Assembly: GCA_047967505.1 (NCBI GenBank) | Contig: CM106540.1 | Source of the DNA: Dipteris shenzhenensis | Lineage: Eukaryota; Polypodiophyta; Polypodiopsida; Gleicheniales | DNA: 64,000 nucleotides | Strand: one strand, 5' to 3' | Shown: positions 33,640 through 44,858 of the stretch, one piece after another | Position numbering within the stretch: position 1 is the stretch's first letter | Layout of the letters: every line of letters begins with the position of its first letter | The notes under the pieces: model-generated | What the model was told of the DNA's origin: nothing | Databases searched by the model: none | Seen by the model: the letters and a program-made list of their open reading frames with translations, nothing else | Position numbers and translations under genes: made by a program

Positions 33640-35030
33640 CCCACCCTTGAACTCCCTCCTCCTCCATCTCCTGCTCCCTCCTCCTCCTCCTCCTCCTCCT
33701 CCTCCTCCCTTCTCCTCAACCCTTACCCCTCGAATCCACGAAGGAGACTAGCATGTAAAGAAGTCGGGGACATATATGGTTGGTGTGTTATCCAAGGTTA
33801 TAAGAGAGGTAGGCCCTAAAAAGGTTGTTCAGGTTGTCATGGATAATGCCAAGAGTTGTAGAAAGGTGGGAAAAATATTGCAAAGGGAGTATACCAATTT
33901 ATATGCATCTACATGTTGTACACAAACTTCAAATCTTGCATTGAAAGATTGGTATAAACAAGTGCCATGGTTCAAAGAGATTGTTTGTGAGGCTCAAGAC
34001 ATTGTCAAGTTAGTACGATTGAAGCAACATCTCGAAGCAATCTTTATGTCTTATGATGGTTCTACCATGTTGCAATTGCCAAAAACCATGAGATTTGCCA
34101 TGTATTTCTACACTTTGCAATCTCTGGTGAAAAATAGGAGTTTTCTTATAGAGACATTTCATTGTGATGCATTTGAATGATGGATGTCAGAGTTGACCGA
34201 TACGACAACAAAGGAGAAAATGCATGACTTGAAAGAAACATTGGGATCACTTGCATTATGGAAACGGTTTGAGGATGCCACAAATGCTATGAAATCTATT
34301 TTATATGCACTTAGGGCATTGGACTCAAATTCTCCAACAATCGGAAAAGCATGGATGCATTTTTGGAGTATTGAGCAAGCTCTTATTGTGAGGAATCCCC
34401 GTGCTTGCCCGAGCCAAGAGAATGAGAGAAGACCATTTAATGATACAAAATGCAAGGAACTGTGGCAATTATTTAGGCCATGATGGGAGCAAGCTCATAA
34501 TCCATTGCATAGTATTGGGTACCTTTTAGACCCTGAGTGGTGGAATATGAAGCCCAAAGAGATCCCAATTGTTATGCATGACTTTCATAAGGTGGTATCC
34601 ACTCCTCAACCTTGGACTCCTCCTAAACCCTACAACCCCCTCTAAACCCTGGAACTCCTAGTTAACTCTCTCAACCCTACCCCCATTTCTAACCCTGAAA
34701 TCCCCTCCTCCTAAACCCTGCAACCCCTTCTAAACCCTGGAACTCCTAGTTAACTCTCTCAACCCTACCCCCACTTATAACCGTGAAATCCCCTTCTAAA
34801 CCCTTGAACTCTCGTGGAGGCGAAAGCCTCCATCAATCGTTATAACCAAGCCCTCTTTCTCATTCACGTACACATGCGATCTGCTTTCCACGCTTCAGCT
34901 TATACCTCTCAACGGAATATGACCCGAGGACCTATGCTACACTTGTGAACACCTATGCTACAACAAGCAATGACATGATTGTAGGTGACCAACACCCTCG
35001 GAACCTGCCATTGGATTAAAAAGAGACAAT
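33640..35030 (+). repeat. Right LTR copy of family B element, interrupted
   Basis: It begins within the CTCCTC block (CCCTTGAACTCCCTCC at 33,644), so its 5' part is missing. It follows the left copy to GAAGGAGACTAGC (33,752). It resumes at TCCACTCCTCAACC (34,598) and follows the left copy again to AAAAAGAGACAA (about 35,030). The interruption is a transposase fragment. No purine tract precedes it. Confidence 0.75.
33753..34597 (+). pseudogene. hAT-type transposase fragment inserted in LTR
   Basis: An 845-base stretch absent from the left LTR copy encodes part of a hAT-like transposase (the DUF659 and following region). The open frame from 33,755 reads VVQVVMDNAKSCRKVGKIL, then YASTCCTQTSNLALKDWYKQ and IVCEAQDIVKLVRLKQHLEA. 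After one stop it continues LGSLALWKRFEDATNAMKSI, and after another LHSIGYLLDPEWWNMKP. The Asp in TDNA-like VMDNA is kept. Two stops in 845 bases make it less decayed than most nearby elements. There are no terminal inverted repeats and no 8 bp target duplication at its edges, so it is not a normal hAT insertion. The N-terminal zinc finger and C-terminal dimerisation region are absent. Confidence 0.75.
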
Positions 35031-35540
35031 AATGATAAAATATTTCTACAATGTGAAGTAACAAATATTAGCCCAAAAGCCAATCAATAGCAGTGGTCCG
35101 ACAAGTTCCGAGGTCTAGAATAGGAAGACAGTACATCTCAACCACATGAGTCTATGGAGGGTGAGTTCGAGAGAGGACTCAGTTACTCAACTACTTAGGT
35201 CCCCTAATTCAGTCCTGTTAGGATCTATATAGGCTAGAACAAGTTGAGTACAACTACTCTTATCCAAGGCGACCATCAATGGGGTGTCTAAGCATTGCAA
35301 CTATGGCACTGAGTGATTCTACACTTAATATAAGAATTGTCTTTCGTTTTTTTATTGCCTTTTTCACTCTTGCATACTTGTACTCATGACATGCGCTTAA
35401 TCACCTATCTCCATAAGGTTGTACATGACGTGCACACCTTCGCACGAGTGTTGTGCACACACATCAACCCAAGCATTGGGTCACTAGTCAACAAGAGGTG
35501 AGGAATAGACCATCAACATTTGGTGATCCTATTCGGGAAT
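35031..35540 (+). repeat. Possible LTR end with primer-binding-like site
   Basis: A TATA-like TCTATATAGGC lies at about 35,225. The sequence CATCAACA at 35,511-35,518 is followed by TTTGGTGATCCTATTCGGG, which resembles a gypsy LTR end plus primer binding site. No second copy is present for comparison, so the left edge is unknown. Confidence 0.35.
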
Positions 35541-36719
35541 GACATACTAACATTTTGAGTAGGGGATTCAGTGGATTGAGATTACTGGCTTGAGTGGGGA
35601 ATTAAGTTTGATTGAGCTTACTAGTCCTTAGAATGAGTGCACAAACATTGAGAGTAGCAGTTAATGCTGGTAGGTAATGCGCTTAGACATCAACCACTCT
35701 CATTAGCGTATTATTGTAAAAAATCCATTAAGTGCGAAAGGATGAGTTAAGGTGTTTGAAGGCTTATCTAGCAACCAATCTCTGGAAACAAGGGTGTATT
35801 TAAGCAGTTAACAGGTTAATTTAGGCCCTAACAAATTTTTGATACATGCTTGGAGAAGTCGTCAAAGGTACTTGAGCCAAGGTGGAAGAGATTGGCAAAA
35901 TCCAATAAGAAACGTTAGCATTGAATCGGAACCAAGAATGGAAAGTTGATGGAAACGAGTGTATGTAGAGAAGGAGCGCTAGCTGTGCAGAGTCTAAGGA
36001 TGGAGGGACCTTGGCCTTGTGCTTAGAGTGTATGTGAACCTATTCTTGAGCTTCACCCAAGACAACCTGAGGAACATGAGATTGGCAAGTCCTCAAGGTA
36101 GTGGTATATGAAGGATCATAAGAATATTCAAGATACTCCTTTCTTCTAAGACGGTTCCATACCATGAGATAGGAATTCTCTAGTAGTTGTACTCTAGCGA
36201 TGAGCGATGATCTTGTGCCAAAAATATAGTCTTGGAGAATGCCAATCATCCACATTTAAGCAATATCCATGGGTGAAGTGGAAGTTGTCATTTTATTGTG
36301 TTAATCCTATTAGTGATTTTGAACCATAAATATGGATCCCATTCTTATTAAAGCATGTATTTATTTATTTTTGTACTTTTATCAATAATATATAGTTAAT
36401 CGAAAGTAAGAGAACAGTATTTATTTTTACCAACTAGTTTATGATTTTGTAGATATTACTTATTTTGCTAAAATAATATCAACCATTATTTTATTGCAAG
36501 TCTTTGTTTCAATTTAAAATTTTCATTTATTCTTATTTATATTACAAATTTAATGATATTATTAAATAATTTACCAAAAGTGAAAGAAGAGTATCAAATG
36601 TTTGCATAATTTACTAATTCTTCAATTAGTTTATGGTTTGCATATTGCGTAAATCGTTATTTCTTTTTAATAATAATGATATTGTCTTATTATAATTTGT
36701 TCACTTAGAGAAGTATCAA
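35541..36719. other. Non-coding sequence, AT-rich from 36,300
   Basis: No recognised protein in any frame. From 36,300 to 36,700 it is strongly AT-rich. I see nothing else. Confidence 0.4.
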
Positions 36720-38034
36720 GAAAGATTTCCCATACAAGAGTTTTCTACCACCGGAATTTGTGGATACCCAAAAAATAGATTGCTAGCGAAGAAAATTGCC
36801 TTGCTCACTAGGCTAGAGAAGGTCCTTGCCAACATTGGGAATTTTCTTCATGTTATGCAGAGAAATAGCAAAGTGGAACCTTCAACGCTTTTCAATGAAT
36901 GAAAATCTAGTGCAACATTTGACATGAGATAAAGATCAGCATGGGAACTGTTGCAATATTTCGTGCTAGTGTTCCCCCATTCATAAAAGCCTCCTCTTAT
37001 GTAGCTTTAGATGTGGGAATGCACTCTAAGGTGGAAATTCCTATGCGTAGGATGCTTTTGCAGATGGGGACACGAGATTTTCAGGATGGCCAGAAAGCCC
37101 CATGGCTTGGCATGTCAGGAGGAATTCTGGTTCCAATTGCGATCAATCAAGCGGGATGTTATTGGAATTAGAGGCACATGACAAAAACCCTTGTAGTCCG
37201 TTTGCATCTATCATACATCCTTTTGCCTTCTTTGCTTGAACCTTGCCAAAAGTGCTTGATGTGCCCCTGGGTGGATTCACGAGAGCATTGCCGAAACTCG
37301 ATTCACAAGATGCGTAAGAAAAACTGAACTTTGAGATCCGAGGCACGGGGTGTGAGATGGATAGGTGCCTTATCTCCCACAAAGCATCATGATTTGTGCC
37401 ACCAATAGGTGCCCCTAACCATATTAATTAGTTAGTTGGGGGAGGGGGGAAAGGGGAGTGGTATATGATGGCAAAATATTTAAGCATAAAGGGGAGAGGA
37501 GGGGCAATAATTAGTCTCACATGGGGAAGGTTCAAGGGAGAGAGCTTGAATTAAATAAATGGGGGCGAGGGGGAGGGGCATTGAAGAGGGAGGGACGTGT
37601 GAGATTGGGGAGGGGGGAACCACTTATAAAAGGCATTAATGAGGAAAGGACATCCCAAAGGGGAGGGGGATGAGGGAGGATTTATAATACTATGATAAGG
37701 AAAGAGACATATAATATTACTTAATAGCCCAGTGGCAGGGCTCACGCTTGGGAAAATGAATCTTGGTTTGAGTTTTTAAACCTTTGGGGAAGGACATAGT
37801 CTATGCATAAAATAAAATAAGCTATGGAGAGACATAGGTTAATTAAATTAAGGCATAGATAAACATAGGTTAAGTAAAGTATAAATTAAAACATATAAAA
37901 ACATAGGTTAAGTAAAGTATATATATTAAGCCAGAGATAAACATAGCTTAATTAAGCCTCCATGCACCAAAAGTAATTAATTAATTGGTTTTTATTGCGA
38001 AAGTAACTTGAATTATATTAAATGAAAAAACAAG
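36720..38034. other. Unassigned sequence with G-rich tract
   Basis: A 76-codon + strand frame at 36,941-37,171 has no motif that I know. 37,430-37,700 is purine-rich (GGGGGAGGGGGGAAAGGGGAG). 37,800-38,000 is AT-rich with a repeated phrase AAACATAGGTTAA at about 37,862 and 37,901. No gene can be supported. Confidence 0.4.
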
Positions 38035-38089
38035 ATGAATTTCATTCATGTGGCCTGCCAAGAGAGAGAAGAAGAAGAAGAAAGAGAGA

Positions 38090-38091
<2 letters not shown>

Positions 38092-38132
<41 letters not shown>
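38092..38132. repeat. (GA)n microsatellite
   Basis: About 20 uninterrupted GA dinucleotides, flanked by imperfect GAA/GA repeats from 38,060 to 38,190. The frames across it are low-complexity artefacts. Confidence 0.95.
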
Positions 38133-38133
<1 letters not shown>

Positions 38134-39507
38134 CTTGCCCAAAGTGAGAGATCGAGAGAAATAGAAGAGGAGAGAGAGGGAATGAATGCACTTCCAAACA
38201 AGGTGGGGATCCCACTATGGCCCTGTCTTTTGGAGTGTCATAATAAGTCCAAGTGAAAGGAAAGGATAGGTGTGAATTGGAAGGAAATGAAAAGAGAAAA
38301 AGCAAGTGAAGATGAAGGAATATCGGGAAAGGTAGATGAGTGAAAGAGAGGAGAGAAAAGAGGTGAAAAGGTGTATGTGTGAGTTTGTGGTGGATGGGCC
38401 ATTAAATAAAAGTGGGGACTTGCCTATTTTGGCAAGAGTAATATAAATGTGGGGTCATACAAAAGACAAAGAGAGCCTCCATCTTTAGAGACAAATACCT
38501 AACAAAAGACAAAAGCTTTAGGATAAAAGACAAAAACATGTAGGACCTCCACAAGCAAACAAAAACCTACACATTAGAAGCCCTTAAACTTCTACTAACC
38601 CACACTTAAGCCTCATACTAACCATCATTTGCAAGGTCAAATTGACCAAATAAACTAACTTCAAAACTATGGCCTGATTAGCAACTCACTAACCACGTAA
38701 TCCCTTCGGACCCTTGCACGGCCAAAAAGCACACCCAAATTTGAAAGACATGCTCTCAAGTCAACACACCAACCAATCGAAGAATTTGCAAAAAAAACAC
38801 GTATGGAAAATGCTAGAAATTATTTTTGGCATCTGAAAGTTGAAGCTTCACTAAGGCTACCTAAAGGCAGGCCAAAAATACAAGAAAAACTCAGATGAGC
38901 TATACTTCTAATGCAAGCAATCCTGCTCCCAAAGCCCACATACTCATTATGGCTCCCAAATTAATTAATTGAATTTGGTAGGAGAGGTGAATAGGGGGTT
39001 GTGTATAGAAGATGCATAGAAGCCAAGATGCACTTCTCATTCTTCTTGCATTGTCCCCTCGGGAGCCATGGAGAAGTAACTTTCAAATTGATTGAGCCAC
39101 AAAATCAAGACCAATGGGTATGGACGACAAGCTGGCTCTCTTGTCGTAGTTGGATCAGGTACTATTCCTTTCTGGCTTGCTTGATTCGAAGATGGTCTTC
39201 TCTTTTGGATTCCTCGATTCAAAGGCAAACTTCTTTTTCAGCTAGGCGTGCTTTCCTTTTACCTTGATCGAGCCAAAGGTGCTCTTCTGTACCGGCTTGT
39301 GCTTCTCATAGCATCATAGTGACCATGGCGATGGGGTTATCTATGCTAGAGGTTCTGTTGGTAAGGTTGCCTTGAAAGTGGAAGCATCCTCGTCCTCCAT
39401 GTCTAAATTGGAAGGTGCTCGTGTATTCATGGTGGATGTGCCAGAGTGTGTTTCTACCATAAAGTGAACTGCCTTCCCTGATCTGTGCCTCACAATCTCA
39501 TGAAAAC
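38134..39507. other. Non-coding sequence, probably LTR-element interior on minus strand
   Basis: Purine-rich to about 38,380, then mixed sequence with no domain. The part 39,000-39,507 lies just inside the primer binding site of a minus-strand LTR. There the minus frame gives NQFESYFSMAPEGTMQEE, which faintly resembles a gag start. I would not call a gene from it. Confidence 0.35.
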
Positions 39508-39527
39508 GTCTTAAGCCCCAATGCCAA
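39508..39527 (-). other. Degenerate primer binding site (tRNA-iMet type)
   Basis: On the minus strand TTGGCATTGGGGC follows the LTR end TATTACA. Against the copia consensus TGGTATCAGAGC the four differences over 12 bases are all transitions. Confidence 0.45.
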
Positions 39528-40350
39528 TGTAATAGGCGACATGTCTACCTTGCTCTCTCTCTATCCTATCATCTAGTAAGACACACAAGAATTCATGTGC
39601 TTTGCTGTGAGTGATGTGAGAAATGAGGCAAGATTGGGTTGCAATTGCCCCCCCTCTGAAAAGAGTATTTACTGTATTACTGAGCCAAAAGGCTTTATAC
39701 AACTGTGGCCCATATGCGGAGAACAAACTGAATGAAGAGAGATTGTTCCTTCTCCCTACTGATGTCCAAAGCTGAGGATCTGCTATGGATACATGGCCAA
39801 AGACTACTCTTGGGTTCCTCCTGAACCGAGGAGTTTGGGGCCTTTTATAGGTAGGCCGAACTGGTCGGGCCTGATCAACACTGACCATTGACCAAGTTGA
39901 TCAACTGAGATAGCCCGTTGACTTTTTGAGAAAAAAAATCAACTCTGCGTTTTTTGACCTGTTGCTTCTGCACCTGTACCTGGACATCTGCTGCATCTGC
40001 AGTTGGTGCTCCTGCCAGCAAGGCAGTCATGCTATGGGCTTGCAGATGTCCATGACACAAAGGCTTCCTGCTACCTCTTTCTGGCATCTGGCATCTCCCA
40101 ACTCTATCTATCTGGATGCTCCAGTGAAGCTTCAACGGGCTGGCTTTGATGCTGCTCCCGTTACTCTTCTTCCTTGGTGAAGACCTGCAGAATCCCCCAA
40201 GGGGGTTATAGGGCTCGGGAGCCCCAAATTTGGCTGAACAAATCCATAAACTAGCCGACCAATGCTGTGCCTATACTGATTGTACGGTTGACCCTGTCAG
40301 CCACCTCTAGACTACCCAAACTAGGCCATGCAGATGCGATTACAAGATCC
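39528..40350 (-). repeat. Copia-type LTR, minus strand
   Basis: The minus strand shows a TATA box (CCTATAAAAGGCC at 39,841-39,850) about 310 bases before the LTR end TATTACA (39,528). Upstream of the TATA box, the block at about 40,090-40,250 (CTGCAGGTCTTCACC, CAGCATCAAAGC) is shared with the LTR at 42,539-43,100. The left part is not shared. The upper edge is approximate. Confidence 0.55.
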
Positions 40351-40366
40351 TAACACTGAAGATGCA

Positions 40367-40767
40367 ACTAAGGGCCTTAGCACATGGATGGGGCTAGCAT
40401 GGGTTTAGGATGGGAATATTTTTGTCATCATTACTCCCATCCTAGACCAAGTGGTCTAGGATGGATTTAGAATGGGAGTAACCACTTTTTCTCCCATCTT
40501 GGACCATGGCCTCTAGACCCTAGCAACCAGAATGGGTTCCCCTTTTTTAGGGATTCAAAAACATGGAAGGATGACATGTGTCCTTGTCCCCACATAGTAC
40601 CCACCTCCTAAACAATTGAAATGATGCCATGTGTCCTCTTCCAGCTAAACCCATCCTTAGTTCTTTTTTTGTTAGCACATGGTGGGATGGGAATAGGATA
40701 GAAATATGCATGGGACCACCTTTTCCCATTTCCATCCTATTTCTTCCCATGTGCTAAGCCCCTTAGT
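40367..40767. mobile_element. MITE-like element with terminal inverted repeats
   Basis: The left end ACTAAGGGCCTTAGCACATG and the right end (read inverted) ACTAAGGGGCTTAGCACATG differ at one base of 20. The body is 401 bases with no coding capacity. Inside, at 40,437-40,464, is a perfect 13-base stem with a 2-base loop (CCATCCTAGACCA / TGGTCTAGGATGG), and GGATGGGAATA phrases recur in both halves. Because CTAA and TTAG lie at the tips, the target duplication cannot be fixed. A TA duplication (Tc1/mariner-like) is possible if the element begins AGGG. Confidence 0.8.
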
Positions 40768-41835
40768 AATACAAGCTTTGCAATCCCTATGTGAAAAAGG
40801 CACACTTATCTGAATCTAGGTCACCTTCCTTCTCACAAAGGTACCCGTCCTTCAGATGTCTGAGTTAATCTCGAATTCTGATATAATGAAAAGAGAGAGC
40901 TGCTTGCTGCTGCAGCCGACTAAAAAAGATCTCACTCCAACGCTCCTGCACACAAGTATTAGAGGACATTCTCACATTGCTTGGCTGAACGGTGGAGCTT
41001 AGCCACAGCAAAATCGGCAAAAGCATGAGAACAAGAAAATCTGGCGTCCCTATGGGGATGGCCTCTAAACCAACACAGGTACCATCCGAGTAGCACCAAG
41101 CATCCATGGCACCACTCTCCTCAATCACAAACATGCCAGCAAATTTGAGCAATATAGGTATCTCCATCACGTTCATCCACTTGTCCCTCTCATAAACCAA
41201 GGACAGCCTGGCTCACCATGCTCCCAGGGTCCGTTTCAACCCATGGTCATTCTGGCACCACCTGCAACCAAGCAGCACGCCTCAATTATGAGATCCAGGT
41301 GGCTGTTCCACGTGGATCTTCATCACCAAGTGCACTTCCATAAATTCTGAAACACTCTCCAGCAATCTCCGAACACAAGCTCCAAGTGAGCCCCCACCTG
41401 AGTAACCCTTTGGTAACGGTAAATCCTGATGTGATGATGTTCACGTCTCGACCATAATCGCTTCAATACGGTCACACGTGTCTACTTCTAGCTTCCAACT
41501 GAGCTTTGAAGAAGCCTCCAGGACACCAGTCCATGTAAGCTCCTCTAAGACATCATCACCAACTCTGAAAGACTTTACTTAGCAGGCACTGATAGTCTCC
41601 ACAACAAGACTTCTCCCTCTGTCTTCCAAGAAGGCTTCCACCATTCAATCCCTCAATACCTGAGAAGGTATTTTAGCAGGCATTGATAGCCTGCACACCA
41701 AGACTTCCCCCTTTATCAGGCATGCCCTTTTCCGAATCCTTATCCTTGCCGCCTTTTCTGTCGTCGATCTTTGTCCTAGCCTCATTGTGCCTCCAACTCC
41801 TCAAAATTGAGCAGCCTTGACCTATTGGAAGTCTT
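40768..41835 (-). other. Decayed copia-related sequence
   Basis: At 40,808-40,870 the sequence parallels 42,378-42,440 (CTGAATCTAGG, TTCTCACAAAGGTACC, ATCTCGAATT), a leader-region repeat of the same family. The remainder to 41,835 has no clear domain; stops are frequent on the minus strand. Confidence 0.4.
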
Positions 41836-41839
41836 AGTG

Positions 41840-42360
41840 TTGGTCCCTCTTCAACATGAGCATTGGCTCTTCAACACGAGCATTGGCAACTGGACCAGGT
41901 CTACCTTTGATTAACGTCTGCCAGCTGATAGCTGGCAACCTTCAACCTCGTGAGGTAGTAACGTACAACATCTCCGTTCCCCATCCTTTGGTGAATAGCC
42001 GATTCTGGAGGTTGTTGATCCTCATAGAATTTGTTAGTCTCAGAAAGGTCCTTCAAGATTTCCCATACTCATTTTACCTGCCAATGGAAAGTGTGAGATC
42101 ACCATCTGCTGTCATTCCTATAATCATAGCCAATTCCTCAACACACATCCAGTGTGTCCTGGTGGGGTTTTAACTGCCTTCCTGTTCTCACCTTGCTTGC
42201 CACTAGGTGGCTCCACAGCTTCACCTTCCAGATTGGGTAATTATCTCCATCTAGTTTTCCTCCTTCTGCATTGAATGGAAACAGCATCCAATAATCCATT
42301 GGATTTGAAGATCCTGAAGTAGATATAACACCTTGCAACTCATACAAAATTTGCAACCCA
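41840..42360 (-). pseudogene. Copia gag N-terminal remnant
   Basis: The minus strand reads KLDGDNYPIWKVKLWSHL, a hallmark of the copia gag start (K-L-x-G-x-N-Y-x-x-W). After several stops and shifts it continues MTADGDLTLSIGR, TNSMRINNLQNRLF and VTTSRG. It lies inside the minus-strand LTR and primer binding site at 42,520-43,100, in the correct order for a copia element. The rest of pol is not found further on, so the element is deleted. Confidence 0.7.
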
Positions 42361-42519
42361 TACTCAACAAAGGCACTCCTCTGAATCTAGGGTACCTTCT
42401 CACAAAGGTACCTGTTCTGCAGACGTTGTCTTGATCTCGAATTGTGTGCACCTGAGTTAAGGTCATCTTCCTTCCGAGAAAAAAGGTTCTCTCTGGGTAG
42501 TAACACACTTGTGAGTCCC

Positions 42520-42538
42520 CCTTGGGGCTGTGATACCC
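42520..42538 (-). other. Copia primer binding site
   Basis: The minus strand reads GGGTATCACAGCC directly after the LTR end TGTGACA. It differs from the initiator tRNA-Met complement TGGTATCAGAGCC at two of 13 bases. Confidence 0.6.
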
Positions 42539-43100
42539 TGTCACAAAATTAGAGAGTCGTTTACTGTAAGCCAACTCCCCGCAGCAACGGAAGACTTGTC
42601 CAAGGGTTCACACAACACATAAACAGACCTTACTCTGGCACTCATTCATACAAGTATTACTAAAGTAAATCACAGACATAAACTAGAGAGTACACAGCAT
42701 GTAGGATAGCCAACGATTTATATAGAAGGTTCTCCAAAGTAGGTCCATCCCTCATACAAAATGTAGCGCTCAACCCTCTACCATCTAGCAACTTGTGTGC
42801 TGCCTAGATGTGGACTCCATAGGCTTCCTTCTACCTCCATCTGCCACCTCTGAGATCTGTCAGCCAGTGGCTCCAATGGAGCTTCAGTCGGCTAGCTTTG
42901 ATGCTGCTCTCCGATCGGCCATAGACCTCCTGCTGCTCTTCTTCCTTCGTGAAGACCTGCAGCCACAACTGGGGCTCTGGTGAATTGCCAAGACCCCCCA
43001 TTGGGGGCCTATTTAATGGGCTGGGGAGCCCCACGTCTGTGTACTTTGCTGCACCTGTATTGCCAACCGTACTGACTATCACCAGGTGAAGCCCTCAGTT
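42539..43100 (-). repeat. Copia 5' LTR, minus strand
   Basis: The end at 42,539 is fixed by the primer binding site. A TATA box (CTATATAAATCG) lies at about 42,717-42,726, in the right place for U3/R. The upper part (about 42,870-43,060) is shared with the LTR at 39,528-40,350. The upper edge is uncertain. Confidence 0.6.
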
Positions 43101-44730
43101 TGGTGCAGGTGGAGCAGCAGCAAGGTGTTTTGTAAATGACACTCCAAAGCTAGGTAGATTCTGGGATAATTCGGATACAGCTGTAGAAGGGAGGGAATAG
43201 AATATCAAAGGGAACTTGCATGAATTTAGATAGTTAAAGAATGGGCCACACGTAGTACAAGATCTCAATTTGGAGGAGTTTTACTGAATCTTTGAAGATA
43301 TGGAAGGAACATAAGGATTTCTTGTCGTCCCACAGGTGTGAACATGTTAGTGTTCAGGGCAGGGCAAATTAAAAATATATATTATGTAGTTGAAGCCAAG
43401 CAGACATGTTTTATCGTGACCTGTAAAGGAATCTCCTCGAGTTCCTTTAAGATTAATACCCACATTGGAAACTTTTATTTTCATGGCCTGTTTTCCTCGC
43501 ATAGGGCTTGGATTACGGCCAGAATACAGATTAATTGATATAGATAAATTGGACTTAGCTATTACGGGAGTAGACCAATGTGTCTCAGATAAGGTATGAA
43601 GCATATGCCAAAATAATGAGAAGCATGAAACTCAGTTGCTCACTGTCAGAGCATTGTTACTACAGATTAGGGTGCTAAAGCCTTACGATACAAAGTGACA
43701 CCAATGGAAACTCAGCTGATCAACGTCAGAGCATCGTTACAAAGCTATTATTTAAATTAAAATGATTAATGAAAGTTAAATAGGGAAAGAAGGGAAGTGA
43801 GTATCCGGTAATATACCAAGAGACTCGAAATGAGATGTGTGGAGTCACTGGGAGTGAGTACATTAAGACACTCAATATGAGATGTGTTGATAGTCACTGG
43901 AATAACTCTTCCAACTTGTAGCAAGTCTGCCTCTTTATGTTTGAGCAGGCTGCTGTGTTCTCTCTACTGTCCTTGTGGTAATTTGGTTTAGCAAGACATA
44001 TTATAGGAAGCATCATGTCATAGTTTAGGTACGGTATAAGCTGACCTCAATTATTCATTGTCTTGATTTCCTCGGAATATGAACTCTGTACTTTCAAAAG
44101 CTACAGAGCTGTGAACCAACCATATTAAAAATTGTTCACCCTTAATAGGAGATATAATCCCTCTTCTGCCCATTGTTTCTTTCAGATTATTAATACAAAG
44201 AATGGAAGGAAACAATTCTCTCGGAGTAATACTTTCAAAACACAGTTGTGGATAGTGTCTATCATTAACATGAGATGAACGCAACTTTTTCAAACATCCT
44301 TTCAGTTTACAGCTACCCATCAAATTTTCAGACCAGAGGTTTTGGTAATCTACAGCCTGAGGACTTTAAATATACTGCAGACATCTGCATACTTGGCCGT
44401 AAACCTTATCAACTGTCACCTTGCATACAGGTCTTGTCGATGATCTTCCTAGAATATCAGAGCGCATGACCATTGAAGTTGGGAATAAGAATTGGCTTCA
44501 GTCTTTAAAGGGATTTTATATTTTCCCGTTGTATGTTTTGAACACGTCAATTTCTGAGATCTGTATTCACTGAGCACTGTTATAGAAGCATTCAAGAACA
44601 GGTCTTTTTGAGTACTTTTGGCCACAGATTCATTGAAAACAATGTAGAAAAAACCGTCTCTTCAATCAGATGGCGCAAAAGTTACACCATAGAAAAATCA
44701 AATCGATGTTCCACATACAATTCAGGAGGA
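43101..44730. other. Intergenic 3' flank of polyphenol oxidase
   Basis: No gene recognised. A diverged direct repeat around GAAACTCAG..GTCAGAGCAT occurs near 43,627 and 43,709. Another near-repeat (GAGATGTGTGGAGTCACTGG / GAGATGTGTTGATAGTCACT) lies at about 43,830-43,900. Confidence 0.4.
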
Positions 44731-44736
44731 TTTATT
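44731..44736 (-). terminator. Polyadenylation signal AATAAA of polyphenol oxidase
   Basis: Minus-strand AATAAA lies about 120 bases beyond the stop codon, a normal distance for a plant transcript. Confidence 0.5.
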
Positions 44737-44858
44737 CCTAATCAGGTCAATGTACAGTACAGAAGGAATTACAGAAGGAATTGCGTTCCTGCTCAACAGA
44801 TTACGATGCGGTCTCTCAAAAAACAAGGGAAAAGAGTCCGGGAAGGTTGATCAGAGCC

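Noticed and set aside
33229-33819. 196-codon + strand ORF
   Set aside because: It is mostly Pro/Ser low complexity and crosses from the element interior into the LTR and the transposase insert in a different frame from the real transposase sequence.
38035-38305. Overlapping ORFs rich in Arg/Glu and Leu/Ser
   Set aside because: They are translations of the (GA)n microsatellite on the two strands.
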